DNA of 64,000 nucleotides from Belnapia sp. F-4-1. GTDB lineage: Bacteria > Pseudomonadota > Alphaproteobacteria > Acetobacterales > Acetobacteraceae. Where the stretch lies: contig NZ_KN676113.1 of NCBI RefSeq assembly GCF_000802185.1, positions 186,001-250,000 of the forward strand, in the 5' to 3' direction. The notes under the pieces are model-generated. The model was given only the letters and a program-made list of their open reading frames with translations, was not told where the DNA came from and made no database searches. Of the stretch, positions 54,635 to 63,503 are shown piece by piece. Made by a program: the position numbers and the translations under genes. Each line of letters opens with the position of its first letter. The first letter of the stretch is position 1.

Positions 54635-56029
54635 TCAGAAGACCCCCGTATCGGACGGACGAAGCCGCAGGCCGACGAACACCATCCCCGCCGCGGTCCT
54701 TTTCTTCGCGTGGTAGCGCTCCAGCACCGCTGAGAAGGCCTTGTTGGTGCCGGCCACCTCGCCCCTTCCCTCTGCCCAAGCCCGCCAGTCGCGGTAGAGG
54801 GCAGCGGAGGGCGCCTCATTGCGCGGAACGGCCTCGCACCGCTCTGCCAGCCATTGCGCGAGCATGTCCTGCTCGGCGAAGTATTCCGCTGTCGCGTCCG
54901 CCACCACCCGCGGCTTGCCCAGACCCTCCCGTTGCCAGGCGAGGCAGCCCTCGATCGCCCAGGCAAGGATGCCGGGCAGTTCGGCCCTCAGCCGCTCTTG
55001 CAAGTCATGGTCGGGCTGCGGCGGCTTGAAGGTGATGGGCAAGAGGTGCAGCCGCCGGCGCATGGCGTCGTCCGGGCTGCGGATGGACGGGCGGTGGTTG
55101 CCGACCATGACTAGCTTGAACACCGGCGCGTACTCGAAGAAGTCGCCGCGCATGAACCGGGCCGCGATCTTGTCGCCACCAGTGAGGGCCTTGATCCGGC
55201 TCTCGGCGAGGGCTCGCCCAGCTTCAGTTTCGGACGCCACCACCAGCCGTGCGCCGCGGAGAGCGGCAAGGTCGGTGGGGTGCCGATCGGTGCTCGAGAC
55301 CATGAAGGTCTCCATGGGCGAGGTGGTGGCGTAATCGCCGAGGACCGCGGCTAGGGTGTTCACCAGCACCGATTTGCCGTTCCCGCCCGGCCCGAAGGCG
55401 AAGAGGAAGCCATGTTCCCGGGTCAGGCCGGTGAGCAAGTAGCCGGCCCAACGCTGCAGATAAGCCACCGCCTCGGCGTCACCCTGCATGATCTCGAAAA
55501 GGAAGGCCTGCCAGCGCGGGCAGTCGCCGCCTGGCGCCACATACGCGACCTTCGTGAACAGGTCGGATGTGCGCTGCCGCCGCATCTTGCCTGTCCGGAG
55601 GTTGACCACCCCGTCCGGGGTGTTGAACTCCCACGGATCTGCGTCGAACAAGTCTGCAGCGCGGGCATGGCGCCGGTCGGCACGGGCCAGCCGTTCGACC
55701 GCGGCCACCTTCTGCCCGCTGGCGATCTTCGAGATCCAGCCGGCACCGCCCTTGGTGTTCGCTTCGGCCTGTGCTGCCTGCTCGCGGCAGACAACCCGGA
55801 CGAGGTCAAATACGGCCAGGGTGGTATCGCGCGCCCAGCGGGCGCCATCCCAGCGCACCCAATACCCCCATTCGGGGACAAAGAGCAGGTCGCCGGCGTG
55901 GCGACTGGAGAAGGCCAGGGCCACCGCGTCATCAGAGTATTCCGGCGGCTCGCTCTCGGCAGTTTGGGGCTCGGTGATGGTGGCGCCGGCGGCGCGCAGC
56001 ATCTCCTCGGGGGACGCTCGGCCATGCAT
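54635..56029 (-). CDS. P4-family phage/plasmid primase-helicase (SF3), C-terminal part
   Basis: A 464-residue D5_N/SF3 helicase. The D5_N-like part is at about 125-205 (DPWEFNTPDGVVNLRTG), and the Walker A motif GPGGNGKS is at 213-220. The rest has Walker B region ALRGARLVVASETEAGRALAE, sensor VGNHRPSIRSPDDAMRRRL and the C-terminal PXXP region. Such proteins replicate P4-like satellites and plasmids. The ATG overlaps the Toprim gene stop (ATGA), so primase and helicase are split into two coupled genes. Confidence 0.88.
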   Translation of the reverse strand: MHGRASPEEMLRAAGATITEPQTAESEPPEYSDDAVALAFSSRHAGDLLFVPEWGYWVRWDGARWARDTTLAVFDLVRVVCREQAAQAEANTKGGAGWISKIASGQKVAAVERLARADRRHARAADLFDADPWEFNTPDGVVNLRTGKMRRQRTSDLFTKVAYVAPGGDCPRWQAFLFEIMQGDAEAVAYLQRWAGYLLTGLTREHGFLFAFGPGGNGKSVLVNTLAAVLGDYATTSPMETFMVSSTDRHPTDLAALRGARLVVASETEAGRALAESRIKALTGGDKIAARFMRGDFFEYAPVFKLVMVGNHRPSIRSPDDAMRRRLHLLPITFKPPQPDHDLQERLRAELPGILAWAIEGCLAWQREGLGKPRVVADATAEYFAEQDMLAQWLAERCEAVPRNEAPSAALYRDWRAWAEGRGEVAGTNKAFSAVLERYHAKKRTAAGMVFVGLRLRPSDTGVF

Positions 56030-57000
56030 CACGCTGCCCGCTCCCTGAGCGCGTCGTTGAAGTCCTGGCCGGCGGGTGCGGCGACGATGCGAGCCTCGGC
56101 CCCGGCCTCCATCCATCGAGCAGCGCAGCCGGCCGCCGCAGTTATCCCAGCGCCGTCCGCGTCCGCGAAGATGGTCAAAGCGTCGATGCCCGGCAGCACC
56201 GGCAGCGTGCGGATCATGCCGGCCGAGGTCGCGGCCCAGACTGGGCGCCAGCTGAAGCCCTGCATGACGCTCAGCGCCGTCTCGATGCCCTCGGCGAGGC
56301 CGAGGCCGCCCGTCACTTCCTCGTCTGGCACCAGCCGCACCACGCCGGCGCGGCCCGCCATCATCTTCGCCGGGAGCGCGCCCGGTGCCTTGCCGCTGCC
56401 ATCCCGGGCGAGGAAGGTCCGATGTACCCCGCAGGCCTCGCCAGTCGCTGGGTCGGTCATGAGTGCGAGCATGGCCGGCCACCGCTCGGCGCCCCGCGGG
56501 CAATGCGGGTGGAAGCGCAGCGGGGCGCCGGCCTCGAGTGCCACCCCGCGGGCGGCGAGATAGGCCGGCGCCAGCGACCCAGGCGCATCGGCTGCCACCG
56601 CCTCACACCACAGCCGCTGCGCCATGTCGAGGGTGGCGGGCTGGGTGGCCTCGGGCATGGCTTCTGCCGTCGCCACGAGGCGCGGCCACGACGTCGCCGG
56701 GGCTGCTGCTCCTTCGCCAAGGCCGAGCCAGCCCAACGCCCAGCGCCAGGCGCTCAGCATGGGCACATGGCGGAGGTGAGCAACCAGCGCCAAGGCATCC
56801 CCACCGCAGCCGGCCTCGTGGTCGAACCAGGATCCGCGATCGGGGCCGCCGGTGACCACCGCAAGCGAGCCCTTGCTGCGGAACCGCCATTCCTGCCGGC
56901 CCTGGGTCGTCGGCCTAGCGCCGGTGAGCTCGGTCGCCAGCTCGCTCATGCGCTGGCCGAGCAGCGCCGCGATCTCCGGCATGTCGGGGCCGCGCTTCAC
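56029..57000 (-). CDS. Toprim-domain primase
   Basis: A 323-residue protein with a GTG start in a GTGA overlap. An N-terminal primase-like zinc-finger-free region (EWRFRSKGSLAVV, WFDHEAGCGGDALALVAHL) precedes the Toprim part: LAEGIETALSVMQ (Glu) and ALTIFADADGAGITAA (DxD). It makes RNA primers for the satellite together with the downstream SF3 helicase. This P4-like split layout is common in alphaproteobacterial islands. Confidence 0.82.
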   Translation of the reverse strand: MKRGPDMPEIAALLGQRMSELATELTGARPTTQGRQEWRFRSKGSLAVVTGGPDRGSWFDHEAGCGGDALALVAHLRHVPMLSAWRWALGWLGLGEGAAAPATSWPRLVATAEAMPEATQPATLDMAQRLWCEAVAADAPGSLAPAYLAARGVALEAGAPLRFHPHCPRGAERWPAMLALMTDPATGEACGVHRTFLARDGSGKAPGALPAKMMAGRAGVVRLVPDEEVTGGLGLAEGIETALSVMQGFSWRPVWAATSAGMIRTLPVLPGIDALTIFADADGAGITAAAGCAARWMEAGAEARIVAAPAGQDFNDALRERAA

Positions 57001-57215
57001 CGGGCGCCTCCATCTCGCGGGCGGGCCTCGGCGAAGAGCAGGACATGCGTAGCGTCGTCGTCGCCCTGCCGATCCCGGTTCTCCATCACCAGCACCTTCA
57101 CGCCGCCCAGGCGGCCGGCGAAATACTCCGACCCCTTGCCGCTGGTGCGGCGCCACAGCTTGGCCGCCGTCAGCATCGGGCCGCCGCGGTCGCGGGACTG
57201 ATCGTGCCCGCTCAT
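56997..57215 (-). CDS. Small conserved island protein (72 residues)
   Basis: MSGHDQSRDRGGPMLTAAKL then LWRRTSGKGSEYFAGRLGGV and VLVMENRDRQGDDDATHVLL. The strand-rich plan with a DxDD turn recalls small DUF736-like proteins of mobile elements, but the assignment is uncertain. ATGA and GTGA overlaps tie it to both neighbours; the role is unknown, perhaps DNA-linked. Confidence 0.6.
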   Translation of the reverse strand: MSGHDQSRDRGGPMLTAAKLWRRTSGKGSEYFAGRLGGVKVLVMENRDRQGDDDATHVLLFAEARPRDGGAR

Positions 57216-57445
57216 GCCCGTACCTCGTGCAGCGGGCGGCGCGGGAAGCGGTCCCCTCCGGCCGAGCGGAGGAGCTTGGGGGAGAGGCGGTTCTGGTACT
57301 CCTCCAGCAAGCGCAGGAGGGCCGGCATGCCGCCGATGCGGTTGGTCAGCTCGGTCATAAGTTCGGCCGTGGCGCGTGGGCCGAGGTTATGGAGGTGTTC
57401 TACCCCGCGCTGAAGGCGGAGGGCATCGAGGGGGCTGATGGTCAT
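57212..57445 (-). CDS. Small hypothetical island protein (77 residues)
   Basis: MTISPLDALRLQRGVEHLHN, then PRATAELMTELTNRIGGMPA and LLEEYQNRLSPKLLRSAGG. Entirely helical, with no known motif. It overlaps the next gene by ATGA. Starts the core operon of the satellite downstream of the AlpA gene. Confidence 0.6.
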   Translation of the reverse strand: MTISPLDALRLQRGVEHLHNLGPRATAELMTELTNRIGGMPALLRLLEEYQNRLSPKLLRSAGGDRFPRRPLHEVRA

Positions 57446-57573
57446 GGTGTCGCGGCTCCTGCTGGAGGCGCGGCGGGCTGGAAATCTGAGGCTCGGCCTG
57501 CTATGTCCACAGGTGTCAGTGTCCGCGTCATAGTTTCCGCAGCCCGTCCGGTCCGCCGGGCGGGTTTTGCGTT

Positions 57574-57798
57574 TCAGGCGGCCTGCTGCGGCGCGCGGAT
57601 CGAGGCGGTGGGCAGGCTGGCCAGGAAGGCGCGCATACTGGCCATGTCGACCAGGGTTGAGCGGCCGGCCTTGATGAGGCGGATGTTGCCCCGGGCCGCT
57701 TCGCGGTAGATCGTGCTGCGGCTCAGGCCAGTGACCGCCGGCGCGTGTGGGAGGGGTACGGCGAGCGGCGGAAGCGAGATGGGTGAGGTTGTGGTCAT
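57574..57798 (-). CDS. AlpA-like / excisionase-type helix-turn-helix protein
   Basis: A 74-residue protein. The HTH segment VTGLSRSTIYREAARGNIRL followed by KAGRSTLVDMASMRAFLASL matches MerR-like AlpA/excisionase domains. The ATG at 57798 is preferred to the upstream one. It lies between integrase and primase genes, the position of AlpA in P4-like elements, where it acts as activator of the operon and directs excision. Confidence 0.8.
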   Translation of the reverse strand: MTTTSPISLPPLAVPLPHAPAVTGLSRSTIYREAARGNIRLIKAGRSTLVDMASMRAFLASLPTASIRAPQQAA

Positions 57799-57926
57799 CG
57801 CGTCCTCTCGGTCGCTGCGAGAGGCGGGTGGGAAGATCCCCACTTATGCCCGGCAGCGCCTGGACATACTGATTAGCGACACAAACGCCTGCGCTGGAAT
57901 AGGTCTAACTTCACCGAAAGCCAGGT

Positions 57927-59663
57927 TTAGTATTCCGGCATCCCAAACTTTTTAGTGGCTGCGACGTACGCGGCTTCTAAGCTCAACCTTAGCTTGGGAT
58001 CGCGCTTGATTGGGCGCTCAGCCTGTTGCCTCTCCAGCCGCCTCAAGTCTGAAAGTTGCCGTTGCACAAAGGGTGCGTACCGCGGATCAGCTCGCATCTT
58101 TGTAATCGCCGACGCGGCTTTGCCACCATTCCTGTCGTCACTCAGATGCCGAGCCAGGTCTCCGAGGGAGCCGCGGCCCCACTTCCCTTTAGCTTTCCAC
58201 TCGGCCTCAAGACAAGCCGCAACGGTCCATTCGTCGGGCATGGTCGAAACCCCATGCCCAAAATCCGATCGATCAATGCGAGGACGCCCTGCAGGCCGCT
58301 TTGGCCCTTCGGCGAGCTCCGCATCGACATCGGACATCCCATAATGCGCTTGGGAGCGTTTCTTTGTTGGCTCAGTCTGCAGAGTACCTGCCGGAGTTGC
58401 TCCGCAGAAGTCCGCCCATTCCTGCATGAGCGCCGCCCGCTTCTGAAACAAATCGCCTCGTCGGTAAGCCGCCTCGACCTTGTCGCCGATTGTGTGAGCC
58501 AGCGCCGCCTCTGACACCGCGTGTGGCGTGCTGGTCGCCTCCTCGCACCAGTCGCGAAAGCTGCTGCGGAAGCCATGCGCCGTGATCGCGGATCCGCTTC
58601 GCCCATCTCGCCAGTGCGGCAGCTCGCCCTCTACATCGGGGTTCATCCGACGCAGCAGCATGAGCATCGCCATGTTGGACAGCGGCTTGCCCTTCACCTG
58701 GCCAGGGAAGACGTAAGCATCACCCTTGGCCGGCCGCAGCGGTGCCATTTGGTCGAGGACGGCCAATGTGGCGGAGGAGAGCGGCACGCGGTGCTCCCGG
58801 CCGGCCTTCATCCGATTAGCCGGCACAATCCAGACCGCAGCCTCCAGGTCGATCTCGGACCACCGGGTGCCGAGCACCTCGCCGCTGCGGCAGGCGGTCA
58901 GGATCGCAAACTCCAACGCCCGGGCTGCCGTCGCGCTGGTGGCTCTCAGTACGGCCATGAAGGTGGCCATCTGCTGCCAGGGCAGCGCGGCATGATTCTC
59001 AACCGTCGCCACCTTGGAGCGCCGCGGCAGCAGGTGATCGAGATGGCCGCGCCACCGGGCCGGGTTCTCGCCCTGGCGCCAACTCCGGGCCGTGGCGTAG
59101 GACAGCACCGCCTCGATGCGGCCGCGCACCCTGGCGGCCGTCTCCGGCTTGTCGGTCCAGATCGGCTGCAACGCGCGCAGGACGTGGTCCGTCCCGATCG
59201 CGGCCACCGGCACGTCGCCCATCACGGGAAAGGCGTAGGCCTTGAGGGTCGACCGCCACTGCGCCCGATGCTTCTCGTTCCGCCAGCCCGCCTCATGAGC
59301 GCCGACGTGCATCTCAGCCACGTCCCGGAAGGTGCGGGTAGCGGCCTCGGCCACTGCCTTGGCCTGCCGCTCAGCTTCGGCCGCGGCCTTCCGCTCCTCA
59401 AGCGGATCCAGCCCCTGCCGCAGGACTGCGCGGACCTCCTCTGCCTTCACCCGGGCTTGGGCCAAGGTCACCCCGGCCTTGCCGTCGGGATCGAAGGCGC
59501 CGAGGCCCATCTCGCGGGCCTTGCCGGCCAGCATGTACCGAAGGGTCCACTTGGCCGAACCCGGGCTCACCGTGCGGAGATAGAGGTTGCCGCCATCGGC
59601 ATGCGCGCCGGGCTTGCCCTTCGCCACCAGCGCCTTGACCGCCGTCGCCGTCAGCTTGGCCAT
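57927..59663 (-). CDS. P4-type tyrosine integrase with a C-terminal extension
   Basis: A 578-residue integrase. The DUF4102 arm-binding domain begins MAKLTATAVKALVAKGKPGA, and the catalytic tyrosine recombinase part holds Arg259 (TACRSGEV), His363 and Arg366 (AHGFRSSF), His390 (LAHTIG) and Tyr400 (AAYRRGD). A normal P4-type integrase ends near residue 425; here about 150 more residues follow, including RPAGRPRIDRSD and WTVAACLEAEWKAKGKWGRG. It integrates the element into the tRNA-Ser 3' end. The ATG 59663 is chosen because the fold starts directly there. Confidence 0.93.
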   Translation of the reverse strand: MAKLTATAVKALVAKGKPGAHADGGNLYLRTVSPGSAKWTLRYMLAGKAREMGLGAFDPDGKAGVTLAQARVKAEEVRAVLRQGLDPLEERKAAAEAERQAKAVAEAATRTFRDVAEMHVGAHEAGWRNEKHRAQWRSTLKAYAFPVMGDVPVAAIGTDHVLRALQPIWTDKPETAARVRGRIEAVLSYATARSWRQGENPARWRGHLDHLLPRRSKVATVENHAALPWQQMATFMAVLRATSATAARALEFAILTACRSGEVLGTRWSEIDLEAAVWIVPANRMKAGREHRVPLSSATLAVLDQMAPLRPAKGDAYVFPGQVKGKPLSNMAMLMLLRRMNPDVEGELPHWRDGRSGSAITAHGFRSSFRDWCEEATSTPHAVSEAALAHTIGDKVEAAYRRGDLFQKRAALMQEWADFCGATPAGTLQTEPTKKRSQAHYGMSDVDAELAEGPKRPAGRPRIDRSDFGHGVSTMPDEWTVAACLEAEWKAKGKWGRGSLGDLARHLSDDRNGGKAASAITKMRADPRYAPFVQRQLSDLRRLERQQAERPIKRDPKLRLSLEAAYVAATKKFGMPEY

Positions 59664-59671
59664 CACCGTCC

Positions 59672-59705
59672 GTCCACAATCTGGACCACAAATACCTTGT
59701 GGACT
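59672..59705. repeat. AGTCCACAA-type repeats next to the integrase (arm-type sites near attR)
   Basis: GTCCACAA at 59672-59679 and GACCACAA at 59684-59691 share the 12-bp spacing seen near attL. An inverted copy TTGTGGACT lies at 59697-59705. They overlap the upstream region of the integrase gene, so integrase or AlpA binding there could also autoregulate. Confidence 0.55.
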
Positions 59706-59822
59706 GTCCGGGCACAAGGTGGAACGACCGGGGACGGCGACCTATGCGACTCGTGAGATTTTCCCTTAAATAGAGGGGCTTTTGACACCAGGTGGATCAC
59801 CCAGAGACGGCGGTTCGACGGT

Positions 59823-59837
59823 CACCCTCTCCGCCAG
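59823..59837 (+). other. attR: copy of the tRNA-Ser 3' end
   Basis: CACCCTCTCCGCCAG, identical to 37278-37292, 10 bp before the guaA stop. It defines the right border of the element. The preceding GGTTCGA also matches the tRNA. Confidence 0.85.
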
Positions 59838-59846
59838 ATCCTTCCC

Positions 59847-61421
59847 CTACTCCCACTCGATTGTGCCCGGCGGCTTCGAGGTGATGTCGTAGGTCACCCG
59901 GTTGATGCCTCGCACCTCGTTGACGATGCGGCTGGCGACGCGAGTAAGGAATCCCATGTCGAAGGGATAAACATCCGCCGTCATCCCATCCGTGCTGGTG
60001 ACGGCGCGGAGTGCGCAGACGCTCTCATAGGTGCGGCCGTCGCCCATCACGCCGACGCTCTTCACCGGCAGCAGCACGGTGAAGGCCTGCCAGATGGCGT
60101 CGTAAAGGCCGGCGAGGCGGATTTCCTCGAGGAAGATGGTATCGGCCTGGCGGAGGATGTCGGCGCGCTCCCGCGTCACCTCGCCGGGGATGCGGATGGC
60201 CAACCCCGGCCCCGGGAAGGGGTGGCGGCCGATGATCGCCTCCGGCATGCCGAGCTCGCGGCCAAGGGCCCGGACCTCGTCCTTGAAGAGTTCGCGCAGC
60301 GGCTCGACCAGCTTCATGCGCATATGGGCCGGCAGGCCGCCGACATTGTGGTGGCTCTTGATGGTGACGGAGGGGCCGCCGGTCGCCGAGACGCTCTCGA
60401 TCACGTCCGGGTAGAGCGTGCCCTGGGCGAGGAAGTCGGCGCCGCCGATCTTCTGCTGCTCTTCCTCGAAGACCTCGATGAAGAGCCGGCCGATGATCTT
60501 CCGCTTCCCCTCTGGGTCCGTCACGCCGGCGAGCTGGGCGAGGAACAGGTCGGAGGCGTCGCGGTGGACCAGCTTGATGTTGAAGCGGTCGCGGAAGGTG
60601 CTCACCACCTGCTCCGACTCGCCGGCGCGCATCAGCCCGTGATCGACATAGATGCAGGTGAGTTGGTCGCCGATCGCCTCGTGCAGCAACACCGCTGCGA
60701 CGCTGGAATCGACGCCGCCGGACAGGCCGCAGATCACCCTCCCCTGCCCCACCTGGGCGCGGATGCGCTCGATCGCCTCGGCGCGGAAGGCGCCCATGGT
60801 CCAGTCGCCGTGGCAGCCGCAAACGAGGTTGGTGAAATTCTTCAGCAGCGCGGCGCCATGGGGCGTATGGACCACCTCCGGGTGGAACATCGTACCGTAG
60901 AAATGGCGGCGGTCGTCGGCGATCAGCGCGAAGGGCGCGCCCTCGCTGGCGGCGACGACGCGGAAGCCCTCGGGCAGGCGGGTGATGCGGTCGCCATGGC
61001 TCATCCAGACCTGCTCGCGCGAGCCTTTGGCCCAGAGCCCCTGGGTGATGGCGCATTCCGCCGTCACCTCGATGAAGGCGCGGCCGAACTCGCGATGATG
61101 GCCGCTCTCGACCTGGCCACCGAGCTGATGCGCCATGGCCTGCTGACCGTAGCAGATACCCATCACGGGAAGGCCCATCTCGAAGACCGCCTGCGGGGCG
61201 CGCGGGCTCTCGCCCTCGGTCACGCTGGCCGGGCCGCCGGAGAGGATGATACCGCGCGGGTTGAACTCTCGGATGCGGGCCTCGTCGGCGGTGAAGGGCC
61301 AGATCTCGCAATAGACCCCGGCCTCGCGCAGGCGGCGCGCGATGAGCTGCGTCACCTGGCTGCCGAAATCGAGGATGAGGATGCGGTCGTGCCGGGCCGC
61401 GGCGGCGAGAGGCTCGTTCAT
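59847..61421 (-). CDS. guaA: GMP synthase (glutamine-hydrolysing)
   Basis: A 524-residue enzyme that aminates XMP to GMP with glutamine. The N-terminal GATase has the Cys in MGICYGQQ and His/Glu in [10 protein letters not shown]; the ATP pyrophosphatase has the P-loop [17 protein letters not shown]; the C-terminal dimerisation domain ends PPGTIEWE. It is the first chromosomal gene after the element and converges on tRNA-Ser in the empty-site arrangement. Confidence 0.97.
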   Translation of the reverse strand: MNEPLAAAARHDRILILDFGSQVTQLIARRLREAGVYCEIWPFTADEARIREFNPRGIILSGGPASVTEGESPRAPQAVFEMGLPVMGICYGQQAMAHQLGGQVESGHHREFGRAFIEVTAECAITQGLWAKGSREQVWMSHGDRITRLPEGFRVVAASEGAPFALIADDRRHFYGTMFHPEVVHTPHGAALLKNFTNLVCGCHGDWTMGAFRAEAIERIRAQVGQGRVICGLSGGVDSSVAAVLLHEAIGDQLTCIYVDHGLMRAGESEQVVSTFRDRFNIKLVHRDASDLFLAQLAGVTDPEGKRKIIGRLFIEVFEEEQQKIGGADFLAQGTLYPDVIESVSATGGPSVTIKSHHNVGGLPAHMRMKLVEPLRELFKDEVRALGRELGMPEAIIGRHPFPGPGLAIRIPGEVTRERADILRQADTIFLEEIRLAGLYDAIWQAFTVLLPVKSVGVMGDGRTYESVCALRAVTSTDGMTADVYPFDMGFLTRVASRIVNEVRGINRVTYDITSKPPGTIEWE

Positions 61422-61462
61422 GGCGCCTCACAGCACAAGGCGCCGGGAAGAGCAAGCGGAGG

Positions 61463-62044
61463 TTACACTTCCGGCGCAGGCGCCGTCGCCAGCAGCAGGG
61501 CCTCGATCGGGTCCCAGGTGAAGGCGAGCTGCTCCAGTCCCTGGCCAGCGAATCGGATCGCCTCGCGGGCCACCAGCCGCCCGCCGAGGCGTCCGTAGAA
61601 CCAGCGCGTCGGGTTGTCCTTCAGCACCCAAAGCATGGCGGAGCGGCAGCCGATCGCCGCCAGATGCGCCGCCATGGCGCGCACCAGCCGCCGGCCGACG
61701 CCGCGGTCGCGGTAGTCGTCGAGCAGGTAAAGCGTCTCGATCTCGCCCTCGCCGATCTGCGGCCGGCGCGAGCGGCCGCCGGAGACGAAGCCGATGATGG
61801 TGCCACCCTCCGCCGCCTCCTGGCCGGCAGGGGCATCGGCACCCTTGGCAACGGCGACGAAGACGGCATGGCCATGCCGGCGGTCGCCGATCGCGGCCTC
61901 GTAGCCGGCAGCGTGGCGGAGCGTGGACAGGCTGGCGAGATAGCCCTCCGGCAGCACCCCCGCATAGGTGGTGCGCCAGGTAGCGACGTGGACGGCGCCG
62001 ATGGCGGCGGCGTCGGCAGGCCGGGCGCGGCGAATGCAGATCAT
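61463..62044 (-). CDS. GNAT family N-acetyltransferase
   Basis: A 193-residue acetyltransferase. The N-terminus IRRARPADAAAIGAVHVATW is the usual beta1-alpha1 region, and the acetyl-CoA motif A is YLLDDYRDRGVGRRLVRAM. It then has MLWVLKDNPTRWFYGRLGG. Acceptor unknown. Located between guaA and rsmB on the same strand with gaps of 41 and 50 bp. Confidence 0.85.
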   Translation of the reverse strand: MICIRRARPADAAAIGAVHVATWRTTYAGVLPEGYLASLSTLRHAAGYEAAIGDRRHGHAVFVAVAKGADAPAGQEAAEGGTIIGFVSGGRSRRPQIGEGEIETLYLLDDYRDRGVGRRLVRAMAAHLAAIGCRSAMLWVLKDNPTRWFYGRLGGRLVAREAIRFAGQGLEQLAFTWDPIEALLLATAPAPEV

Positions 62045-62094
62045 GGGGCGCGCTTTCCTCCCCCCGGAAAGGCCCGAAGCCGACCCCCTGTCGG

Positions 62095-63423
62095 CTACCC
62101 CTCGGGCTGGCGTTGCAGGACCGCGGCGAAGAAGCCGTCGGTGCCGTGCCGTGCGGGGGAGGTTACGAGATAGGGGCCTTCGGCCGGCGGTGCCCCGATG
62201 CCGCCCGCCTCGGCCCAGGCCTCGGCCAGGGGGAAAGGAGCGAAATCGGGGTGACGGCCGAGGAAGGCTTCTATCTGCGCCTCATCCTCATCGGGCAGCA
62301 GCGAACACGTAGCGTAGACCAGACGCCCACCGGGCCGCACCAGATCTGCAGCACCGGCGAGAATTTCGGCCTGCTTCGTACACAATTCTGCGAGATCATT
62401 TTGGTTTGTACGCAAGCGTGCGTCCGGGTTGCGCCGCCATGTGCCGGTCCCGGTACAAGGCGCATCAACCAGGACGCGGTCGAATTGGCCGGCACGCCGC
62501 TTGGCCCAGCGGTCACCAGGCGCGAGCAGGTGGCGTTCCACATTGTCGGCGCCGGCACGCCGGAGGCGCTTCACCGCCCCCTCGAGCCGCGGGGCGGACA
62601 CGTCGCAGGCGGTGATGCGGCCACGGTTCCGCATGGCGCCTGCCAGCGCCAGGGTCTTGCCGGCGGCGCCGGCGCAAAGGTCGACGACGCGCATCCCCGG
62701 CCGGGCATCGGTCAGCAGGGCGATGAGCTGGCTGCCCTCGTCCTGCACCTCCACCAGCCCCTCGGTGAAGGCACGGGTCTGGGTGACGGGGCGCCGCTGC
62801 GGCAGGCGGAGGCCCCAGGGGGAGAACGGAGTCGGCCGGGTCTCGATGCCCTCGGCGGCGAGCGCCGCGGCGGCCTCCTCGCGCGTCGTCTTCAGCAGGT
62901 TGGCGCGGAGGTCGAGCGGCGCCTCCTCCTCCATCGCCGCCGCTTCCTCCACCAGCCGATCGCCAAAGCGGGCACGGAAGCCGGGCAGCACCCATTCCGG
63001 CAGGTCGAGGCGGATGGCCTCCGGCATCTCCGGATGGACCAGGCCCTCGATGCCGCCGCGGCTGGCATCGAGCTGCCGGAGCAGCCGCTCCTCCAGGGTG
63101 GACAGCGGCTCGGCGGCGTATTGCCCGCCAGGGAAGGAGGCGAGGACCTGCGGCAGGTCGAGCCCCTGGTCCAGCAGCAGCTCCGCCGCGACCAGCATGC
63201 GGGCGGTCGGCCGGCAGCGGATGCGGGCGAGCCACCAGTCGAGGCGGAGGCGCTGGCGGACGACGCTCCAGGCCAGCTCGTTGATCGCGCGGCGGTCGCC
63301 GCCGCCGATATAGCGCCGGGCGCGAAAGAAATCATTGGCCGTGGCATCGGCCGGGCGGCGGGGCTGGGCCTCCAGCGCATCGAGCAGGTCGATGGCGGCG
63401 GCAAGGCGTGCGGCAGGGGTCAT
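62095..63423 (-). CDS. rsmB: 16S rRNA m5C967 methyltransferase (RsmB/Sun family)
   Basis: A 442-residue RNA methyltransferase. The N-terminal NusB-like domain is followed by the AdoMet motif VVDLCAGAAGKTLALAG, and the catalytic Cys pair lies in VLVDAPCTGTGTWRRNPD and YATCSLLPDEDE. It methylates C967 of 16S rRNA in its family. ATG 63423 fits; the frame continues upstream without similarity. Divergent from the SDR gene. Confidence 0.9.
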   Translation of the reverse strand: MTPAARLAAAIDLLDALEAQPRRPADATANDFFRARRYIGGGDRRAINELAWSVVRQRLRLDWWLARIRCRPTARMLVAAELLLDQGLDLPQVLASFPGGQYAAEPLSTLEERLLRQLDASRGGIEGLVHPEMPEAIRLDLPEWVLPGFRARFGDRLVEEAAAMEEEAPLDLRANLLKTTREEAAAALAAEGIETRPTPFSPWGLRLPQRRPVTQTRAFTEGLVEVQDEGSQLIALLTDARPGMRVVDLCAGAAGKTLALAGAMRNRGRITACDVSAPRLEGAVKRLRRAGADNVERHLLAPGDRWAKRRAGQFDRVLVDAPCTGTGTWRRNPDARLRTNQNDLAELCTKQAEILAGAADLVRPGGRLVYATCSLLPDEDEAQIEAFLGRHPDFAPFPLAEAWAEAGGIGAPPAEGPYLVTSPARHGTDGFFAAVLQRQPEG

Positions 63424-63503
63424 GAGGCGGAGGACCCTAGCCCCTCTGGCCTCCAGCCGCCACGCCGCGCAGACTGCCCGGACGGGAATGGGAGGAAACA
63501 CAC

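Larger units (their letters stand above)
37293..59837. mobile_element. 22.5-kb integrated element in tRNA-Ser (satellite/genomic island)
   Basis: Bounded by 15-bp direct repeats of the tRNA-Ser 3' end. The integrase lies at the right end, reading away from attR, and AGTCCACAA-type repeats occur just inside both ends. It contains ISs, broken regulators, a surface-glycan cluster and a compact minus-strand core (integrase, AlpA, primase, P4-type helicase, DUF5681, tiny paralogues). The chromosome on both sides is housekeeping (polA-kinase on the left, guaA on the right). The glycan genes may be cargo accreted with the ISs. Confidence 0.85.

Noticed and set aside
54369-54635. 88-codon minus-strand ORF starting in the TGATG of the P4-type helicase gene
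   Set aside because: The overlap is suggestive, but the peptide has no similarity, spans the palindrome and has odd composition. Kept only as a note in the gap entry.
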